Source: Haliclystus octoradiatus
Taxonomy: Eukaryota; Cnidaria; Staurozoa; Stauromedusae; Haliclystidae
Direction of reading: 5' to 3'
DNA length: 64,000 nucleotides
NCBI GenBank assembly: GCA_916610825.1
Contig: OU744449.1
Span: forward strand, 4,385,743-4,449,742
A program made the position numbers and the translations under genes. This document shows positions 56,072 to 64,000 of the stretch, in pieces. Each line of letters opens with the position of its first letter. Positions within the stretch are counted from its first letter, which is position 1. A model generated the notes under the pieces. It saw only the letters and a program-made list of their open reading frames with translations, ran no database searches and was not told where the DNA came from.

Positions 56072-56270
56072 CCCGGGGAGCAACTTCCATTGGGTGCTTC
56101 AACGGGGTCGTTCAAATGGAACTTTGGCAGAATGACCATAAAAAAATGTCACATGATGAAAAAGATACCCCAAATATATTTTTATGAACGGCAACCAAAA
56201 AAGATTAAAGAACAAATTTCATATGCAAAATTTCTTTTGCATCATGAAAAACGACAGCATTAATTAAACT
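56072..56270 (+). mobile_element. Truncated hAT-type MITE, 'CCCGGGGG' family
   Basis: It has only the left part of the family: 'cccggggagcaacttccatt', then 'ggggtcgttcaaatggaac' and 'tttggcagaatgaccataaa', as in the complete copy at 62604. The right end is missing. Confidence 0.7.
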
Positions 56271-56365
56271 TCATGATGATTTAATCGTGATTTATTTGTT
56301 ATTCCAATAGAGGATTTTTATTTACAGATATTTTACATATTTCTTCAAAATTCCAAAAACTAAAA

Positions 56366-56555
56366 TACAGTCGAACTCGGTTAATATCCCCTCTTTTAAT
56401 GTCCCACCTTGCTTAATATCCCCACGCAAGTCTGATTTCTATATTCCATTCTCCATACTAACTCTCATATTCCAACCTCGTTTAATATCTCACCTCGCTT
56501 AATATCCCACTTTTCATCCGAACCAGAGGGGGGATATTAAACAAGTTCGATTGTA
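56366..56555 (-). mobile_element. MITE, 'ACAGTCGAAC' family, copy 2
   Basis: Begins 'tacagtcgaactcggttaat' and ends 'attaaacaagttcgattgta'. It is oriented opposite to copy 1, with the truncated hAT MITE between the two. Confidence 0.75.
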
Positions 56556-56614
56556 CTTGAAAACTAAAAAATACATCGTGATAAAATTATTTGTTAACAA
56601 TTATGTTTACAGTA

Positions 56615-56665
56615 TTCTCCTGGAGGGTTCCTAATACGCTGATGGCATTTCTCCTCTGGATTGGA
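56615..56665 (-). pseudogene. Fragment of the LINE 3' end
   Basis: 'ctggagggttcctaatacgc' and 'tgatggcatttctc' match 61388-61423, the distal end of the LINE described below. A short broken copy. Confidence 0.55.
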
Positions 56666-57046
56666 TCTGGAATGAGTCCCTCTAGAATTATTAAAATGAA
56701 AGATTGACAATCTTGGTGGGGCATTTTGAAAAGACCGTGGTCCTATATGCTAAGATGTATTGTTAAGAAAAATAGTCCGACATGGTCGATGTAAAGAAGC
56801 CCTGTTGATAGAACGAATAAACATTTTTGAACTTTTTATGAAAATGAAGTTCTAACCAAAAACAGGTTTCTGAACTTAGATAAGCAATACATTCAATAGA
56901 GCTTTTTCATAGCTTCCCAATGAGTCCTTCGAGAATTATTTATAAGGAAAGATTGAATGTTTCATTTTTGACTCTCACTTTATATAAATGCTCTGATTAA
57001 ATTCATTGAACACTATACCAAGAACTGGTGTGGAACAATCCACCTA

Positions 57047-58292
<1,246 letters not shown>

Positions 58293-58294
<2 letters not shown>

Positions 58295-59603
58295 GGAAAG
58301 ATTGATAAACCCGGTAGACGGTGGTGTATTTTGAAAGACCGTGTCACTGGCATGTATTGTTATGCCACACCAACACCCTATATCTATCAACTGAGCCGAT
58401 GTGAAAAAGCTCTATAATTCTATTGAATTCAGACACCCCGCCATAATGGGTTTCTCTCAATTTTATTCCTCATCAAAGATATCCTTGTCTGAGAAGCTGT
58501 CTGTCATTTAAATTACCGTCCGGGTATAATTCAATAGCATCAATAGGCATTTAACAATCAAAGGATACCGTTAAATGTTTACTCAGTATGCGGGCTCATT
58601 TGCTTTCATGATTGCCATTATATATTTTGTGACTGGTAACCAAACGAATTGATGGTTGTTATGAAACTCTCAAAAGGGTATAGAAAAAAAAGACGTCATC
58701 AATATAGAAAATTTCCGTTGGCATCTATTCGAAATGAATACGCATTGAGCAACGGGTGGCAAAGAGTTGGCAAACGAACCTTCAGTATTGACTGGCAATC
58801 GGTAAACATGATAAGAACAACCACTTCCTCTCATACAATTCGCCTAACAAAGACTACTATCTACCATATAAACAGCTGAATTTTTGTAATTTGTATGCCA
58901 TTTTGTGTATGTTATTAAAACTGAGAATACAACGCCCTTATTTTGCATACCAACTCCAATGAAAAATTCTTTAACATAAGGCGTTGGCGAAACTGTTATT
59001 GCATATGGGTACGACCATTGGAATACACTTCAAAAATGAGTGGGAAAATTAATATGATTCTCAGTTTAATTTAGAAAAGAACACGAAATAGATGTAAGGA
59101 CAACGCTGATATAGATTTTAATCATTCCTATGCAAAACATTCGTTGTTCTTTATAACAAAGAATGTCTTCAAATGAGATTAAGAACGAGATCAAACGCTT
59201 CTTAATTATTGACTGCTGACAATAAATACATGTTTTTATTTTGGTATATAAAGAATGACATATTCAGTTTAAGTCGAGCCAATTCTCGAAATATGAAAAT
59301 ATAAAAATACACATTAATGAAAACAGTCAAACGCTCCCGAAATAGCCAATCTGCAGACTAATTTCATTACATATAATTATATATAGGATCTTTCCTTTCT
59401 TTGTAGTGGATTATACTGTATTTCAGTTTAAATCAAGCCAATTCTTGCAACACTAAAGTATAAAAATACACATTAAAGTTTTAAAACCGTTTCCTTTTAA
59501 AAACATGAGTTAAACGCTCCCGAAATAGCTAACCTGCTGACTGCTTGCAAATGTATCTTTCCTTTGTTTGTATCAATTTTATTTTCCTTTTCCGTTTCTA
59601 GAG
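58293..59603. other. Gene-free region
   Basis: Includes a pair of diverged direct repeats: 'cacattaatgaaaacagtca' with 'aacgctcccgaaatagcc' near 59310-59350, and again at 59470-59530. A 76-codon frame at 58649-58879 has no recognisable domain. Confidence 0.45.
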
Positions 59604-59859
59604 CCCGGGGGTGCTTCGATATTTTTCAGGCGGGGGTGTGCCATTTTCAAAATTTGAGGAAACCCCTAATATTTAACAGCAAGTGAGGACGGAAACCCTA
59701 AAATTTCACGTTTTTACGAGTGAAACAAAGGAAAAGTTCTAAAAATTTCGAAAATCTCTAAATTGACAACCTAAAATTTCACAAGAATTTGGAAAAGGCA
59801 CGGTGACCCCTTAAAAATGGCACGTCCCCGTATAGCCAATGTATGGAAGTCCCCCCAAG
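59604..59859 (+). mobile_element. hAT-type MITE, 'CCCGGGGG' family, copy B
   Basis: 256 bp flanked by the 8-base duplication ttctagag (59596-59603 and 59860-59867). Start 'cccgggggtgcttcga', end 'tatggaagtccccccaag'. Shorter than the other copies. Confidence 0.82.
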
Positions 59860-59867
59860 TTCTAGAG

Positions 59868-61109
59868 CCTAGAGGTTTGTGATTGAACTGACTCAATCCT
59901 TGGCTTTACCTTCTGCCAAATGATCAAAGAGATATCAATAGATTAAAGTGATATTATCCTTCATAAGCGGGCTCACAAGGGATCAGTTATGGGATAACAG
60001 CCAAAGCTGAGAAAGTCACTCTCTTTTGGCTATTGCACGCTCGCGTTTAATGAAAATTCCAACCACACTGCCAATTCAGAACGTACGCGAATAACTAGTG
60101 CACATCAAAAAATTGTTCGAAGCATTTTAGTTGATTACCGCACAATATAGAGCGATATGGAATAATTAGAAGAGTGAAATGTCATCTTTACTCGATAATA
60201 GTGAGGTGTGCTATTGCCGGGTTAGCAAACGTTCAGTGTATCTGAATATGACCAACGACCATGCAGAGACACAACCCAGACGAAAATCTAGGTTTACTAA
60301 TGTGTTCGACCAATCAAATTGTTCGTTGGTCGATCAATAATAATTAATATGCCTTAGAACTATCCGATAGGTCATATAGGTATATATCCAAGATATTCAA
60401 TTTTCCCGGATTAAAATTTTGCTATTACAGTATAGGATATTTCAGACCACAAGCAGACAATGCAAAAATGTTTGGCATTTTCTGAGTTTAGAGATTAGTA
60501 CAAAATATTTGCCTTTGCGTTGAGCGATGGTTGAGCAGTCAGTTGCTTTTCATATTATGGTCGAGGTACAGTAATCTTGAGTTATTTAATTTGAAAGTTC
60601 ATGGTAGAACTGAGGCTGATGAAATTTCCCTCGGCAATTTATCGCGTTGCATTCTAAACACATCTGCGTGTGTAGCATCTCTTTGGTCTACACCATAGAG
60701 TTATAAGTACTAGATAGCTAACCAACAGGACTTCTCTTTGGAGGCAGAATGATGTCTAGGCAAGAGCCTCTATTCCGTGTTCCGCTCCATGATATTTTAA
60801 CTTGTAGCAGACAGGAATATTATGCGCGAAGAGCTAGAAAAGAATAAACTTGCTGATGTTCTTACAGGGATGCATGGAAACTATTTGCAGCAGATCAGAA
60901 GGACCATTTTCTCAAACAAATTAACCTTGCTCAGTGGACCAAAAATCAGGCGTAAATGAAAGCTATTTTGCAAACGATGCTACTAATTTAAAGCCAAATA
61001 CATTGTACATACCAGATCAGACATCCGAATTCCGCGTATAATGTTTATCAAAAATGCACATCTTTATTCAGTATTGCACATGCACGCACACGACTATACG
61101 AACAAAAAT
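59868..61109. other. Gene-free region
   Basis: No exon recognised. At 60758-60800 it repeats the word found at 38758-38800 ('gcaagagcctctattccgtg', then 'ttccgctccatgata'). Confidence 0.45.
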
Positions 61110-61310
61110 GGGATTGAGACGGTAACGCCGTACCGAAGGCACCCGTACCACCCTCCTCTATTTCTAGAAGAGTGGCTCTTTTTCGCTGAGAGGTGAGAGC
61201 AATGACGTTAAATGCTTTATTGGTACTGGGGATTTGAACAACAGTTGATCAGATAATAGGATCAGATCTGAATTTCGGTTGCTCTGCCATCTGAGCTAAT
61301 CTTCCATATA
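61110..61310 (-). mobile_element. tRNA-derived SINE
   Basis: Reverse complement: an A box 'TTAGCTCAGATGGCAGAGC' followed about 45 bases later by a B box 'TTGTTCAAATCCCC', as in a tRNA-derived RNA polymerase III promoter. A body follows with 'gccactcttctagaaataga' and 'gggtgccttcggtac'. The tRNA-like part does not fold as a full tRNA, so this is a SINE and not a tRNA gene. Fragments at 22350-22690 and 30955-31035 belong to it. Confidence 0.75.
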
Positions 61311-62603
61311 TGCCTAGCAAGACAGTGAAGCCATAATTTTAAAGAAAAAACAAAATACAAAAAAGAATACCACGTACATGTCAGCCACCTGGAGGGTTGC
61401 TAATACGCTGATGGCATTTCTCATTGGACTGCCACGGATAGTCTCTGCCACAAGAAGGCCCTTGATCGTTTCTCATCTGTTTTTTGTTAAGATGTTTAAT
61501 TTTCCAACTTCATTGGTAAAATGTATGCCTTTTTCTCCAAAGGTTTCTGTAATCTCTGCTGCTAATTCCTGAAATTCATATCCTTGCCCGAGGCACTCGT
61601 ATCCTCTGCATGCTGCTGCACCGGCTATAATTGTTGACTGGCAGAGGTTTGATGTTGCATATGAGAATACACAAGTAATAAATCCCATGCCAGAAATATA
61701 ACGTCCTCTCTTCCTAGGTATCTGCGTTAGGCCATCTGGTCTTTTACCGTCTTCTCGATTGAGGCTTGGAAGTCTAAAAAGGGATGGAACATATTTTGCT
61801 GTATTAAATGGTCTGTGTATGATTGCATTAACTTCAGAATATCTGGATCGTCTTACGGAAGATTTCTTACAGGAAAGGCCATGATATCCATCCTGTTCTA
61901 CACTTTTCCACACAAATATGTATGATTTTTACAATTTTCCCTTCAAGGCGAAGTCCCACCGTCATTCGAAGATGCTGATTGGTGAGAAACAGTCCCATTG
62001 ATGTAGAAGGGCTATACAAGCCACGCTCCTAATTCCTTAACAGTTGCGGCTGTAGGAGACGAGCATGAGTTTCTCTTGATATTGCATTTTATAGCTTTTC
62101 ATGACTGTAGGAGTAATTGAATATACCAGGGATTCTGTCCCGATCACTGATGATGTGAAAGCCGACGATACAATTGAGATCGAACTCCAATCTCTTTAAT
62201 TTTTATTGGTAATGTAGCCTGTCGCCATGCGTCACCATCCATCTGAAGCTTCAGTATGTCTTCCAGGGCACTTCTACATATTTGATCCAATTCTTTTAAT
62301 TTTGGTGAGTTGTAGCATGGGCTTGATCTGAGTATATGTAGTATTTTGGGTGTTAAGAAGAATAGTTATAGGAAGTAGAGTGAATGATGGACACCCAGAC
62401 TTTGCAGATCATCTGCAGCTCTTGTCACATTTTGACTGTAACATGCTCTCTAAGGCATTATTCCCTATTTTAGAGCTAATAACAGCTGTAGGTCTTCTAT
62501 TGTTTTTTGTTAGAAATCGGGAAGATTGCTTGGCATTGGGGAATCTGTATAGCCGGGATACTGCTTCACATTTCCCTTTGTTCAGTGTTAAATCTATATC
62601 TTT

Positions 62604-62918
62604 CCCGGGGGGGGGGGGGTAACTTCCATTGCGCTTCGATGGGGTCGTTCAAATGGAACTTTGGCAGAATGACCATAAAAATTTTTCACATGATGGAAAA
62701 GATAACCCAAATATATTTTTATGAATGACAGATTTAACCGAAACAATTGAAAAAAAAAAATTCATATGCAAAATGAAAAAATTGCAAAAGCGTCAAAAGG
62801 ATACCTTGAAAAATTTTCATGACTAAGCATACCCTAAAAAATGTTCTGCATTTTGAAAAAGGTACCCTTTAATATTTGGACGTCCCCGTATACCAAATAT
62901 ATGGAAGATACCCCCGGG
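62604..62918 (+). mobile_element. hAT-type MITE, 'CCCGGGGG' family, copy C, inside the LINE
   Basis: 315 bp flanked by the 8-base duplication atatcttt (62596-62603 and 62919-62926). Removing it and one duplication rejoins the LINE frame as 'RFKDIDLTLNKGKCE', which proves insertion into the LINE. A run of 13 G at the left end extends the usual CCCGGGGG. Confidence 0.9.
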
Positions 62919-63325
62919 ATATCTTTGAAACGTTCTTATTCTAGCATTTTGATGTCTGTTGATACTGTTGTACAGTCACCAGCTATTGTTCCATCATCCA
63001 GATACCAAACACTCAATGGGCTTTGAATTTGGTCGATAATTGGTTGGAGAGAAATGCTAAATAGCAAGGGGCCTTAAGGGTCACCTTGTTGTACTCCTTA
63101 AGTCTATTGAATAACATGATTCTGTCAAAAGAGAAGACAAGATGACGACGTCATCTTATGACGAGGCGTATGATTGGTATATATAGTTGTATATCACAGG
63201 AAAATGTTTCCTTTGTTTGGGACAATAAATGATCTTTTCTTATACTATTAAAGGTATTTTTGAAGTCTACCTTGACCATGATGTCGTTTTGATCCAGGTT
63301 GCGTGCCATCAGGGATGCTGCGTGG

Positions 63326-63647
63326 CCCGGGGGTAACTCCCAGATGATGGCTATACGGGGAGGGTCCACTTTATTTGGGTCCATATTCCGGCTGAGTAAA
63401 AAACTTTTTGGGTATGAGATTTCAAATTTTGGTACGTTTGGGTATGCTATTTTTGACTTTTTCCAGAATTTTGCATCAATTTTGTGTACTTGAAATAAAT
63501 CAACCTGCTGGAACTTTTTGGGTAACATTTTTAAATTTTTGGAATTTTTTGGGTAGCATCAGCAGAATTGTTGAAACTTTTTGTGTACTTCACCTTTTCT
63601 TAAAAAGGCACCTCCCCATCCCTGAAAAGCTGGAGTTACCCCCCGGG
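63326..63647 (+). mobile_element. hAT-type MITE, 'CCCGGGGG' family, copy D, inside the LINE
   Basis: 322 bp with ends 'cccgggggtaactccca' and 'ctggagttaccccccggg', flanked by the 8-base duplication ctgcgtgg (63318-63325 and 63648-63655). It splits the LINE between 'KETPVHAA' and 'ASLMARNLDQND'. Confidence 0.9.
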
Positions 63648-63840
63648 CTGCGTGGACAGGAGTCTCTTTTCCTTGGGATGTCCCAACTCCCAATTGAAGG
63701 TGATGTAGCTTCTCAATTGCTTTTTCTTGGCATCGTCGAGCTAGAATTTTTTTAAACTAGTCGGCGATATTGTATTTCCGACAGCAATTGTTCGAAGACA
63801 ACCATCCAACTTGTTGAACTATGTTAGTGATGCCCCATAG

Positions 63841-64000
63841 AACAGAGATATTAGTATTATCATTAATATGATAATGGATGACTATTCGATAAAATGATGG
63901 TTTTGCTTTGATGGCTATAGCAATGTATAGGTCTGCATAGCAAGCGCGTGTCTAATATTTAAGGACGGTTTCCTTATCATAAGATTTTTAGAAATGTTTG
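63841..64000. other. Window end, not assigned
   Basis: About 160 bases that may still belong to the LINE (upstream of its reverse transcriptase on the minus strand). No clear conserved block was read. Confidence 0.3.

Larger units (their letters stand above)
61370..63840 (-). pseudogene. Broken non-LTR retrotransposon (LINE) reverse transcriptase
   Basis: On the minus strand, conserved reverse transcriptase blocks appear in order: 'DGCLRTIAVGNT' near 63800, 'KLHHLQLGVGTSQG' near 63700, motif A 'VKVDFKNTFNSIRKDHLL' near 63250, 'GVQQGDP' then a stop and 'GPLLFSISLQPIID' near 63080, the catalytic 'WYLDDGTIAGD' near 63000, 'LTLNKGKCE' near 62570, and the distal domain 'GYHGLSCKKSSVRR' with 'NREDGKRPDGLTQIPRK' (61700-61900). 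The frame is interrupted by stops and frameshifts and by two MITE insertions, so it is dead. The family is a common invertebrate LINE type with the YLDDG active site. The 5' end may lie beyond the window. Confidence 0.88.

Noticed and set aside
58649-58879. 76-codon frame with a basic N-terminal part
   Set aside because: No domain recognised and no supporting signals.
61214-61305. A tRNA gene on the minus strand
   Set aside because: A and B boxes are present but there is no full cloverleaf, and fragments recur at other places; it is a SINE head.

Overview
This is an AT-rich piece of animal (metazoan) nuclear genome. The genes are spliced with GT-AG introns and are set in a dense field of short DNA transposons, SINEs, a broken LINE and long microsatellites. 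The repeat mix looks like a marine invertebrate, but the sequence alone does not fix the phylum. There is no prokaryotic operon, phage or CRISPR content.

Four protein-coding genes can be read. (1) 8429-12715, plus strand: a small membrane-anchored, synaptotagmin-like protein with one C2 domain (3 exons, 262 aa). (2) 15107-37741, plus strand: PAR-3 (Bazooka/PARD3), reconstructed exon by exon with every splice phase consistent. It has the CR1 oligomerisation domain, three PDZ domains, the CR3 aPKC site, and two alternative 3' ends of 1212 or about 1402 aa. (3) 48352-41127, minus strand: a THAP zinc-finger protein with a C-terminal coiled coil (3 exons, 406 aa), convergent with PAR-3. (4) 54200-52491, minus strand: an intronless LAT-type (SLC7 light chain) amino-acid transporter. 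These are separate housekeeping or cell-biology genes, and nothing suggests that they act as one system.

Layout: 1-8.4 kb is repeats, including a 70-bp tandem array and a 0.6-kb (AGGAT/GGGAT)n array. 8.4-13.2 kb is the C2 gene. 13.2-15.1 kb has nothing recognisable. 15.1-37.8 kb is PAR-3, with piggyBac-like, hAT and mariner-like elements in its introns. 37.8-41.1 kb is intergenic. 41.1-48.4 kb is the THAP gene, with a 168-bp near-perfect palindrome in its large intron. 48.4-52.5 kb is intergenic repeats. 52.5-54.2 kb is the transporter. 54.2-64 kb is transposon-rich, with a 1.24-kb (ATT)n array and a LINE pseudogene interrupted twice by the same MITE family.

The most unusual signal is a set of small hammerhead ribozyme motifs at 42.8, 51.6 and 54.6 kb. 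All share a CUGANGA core, a 4-bp stem II and an identical 9-nt stem III/cleavage segment. Two sit in long inverted repeats. They look like remains of Penelope-like elements or retrozymes.
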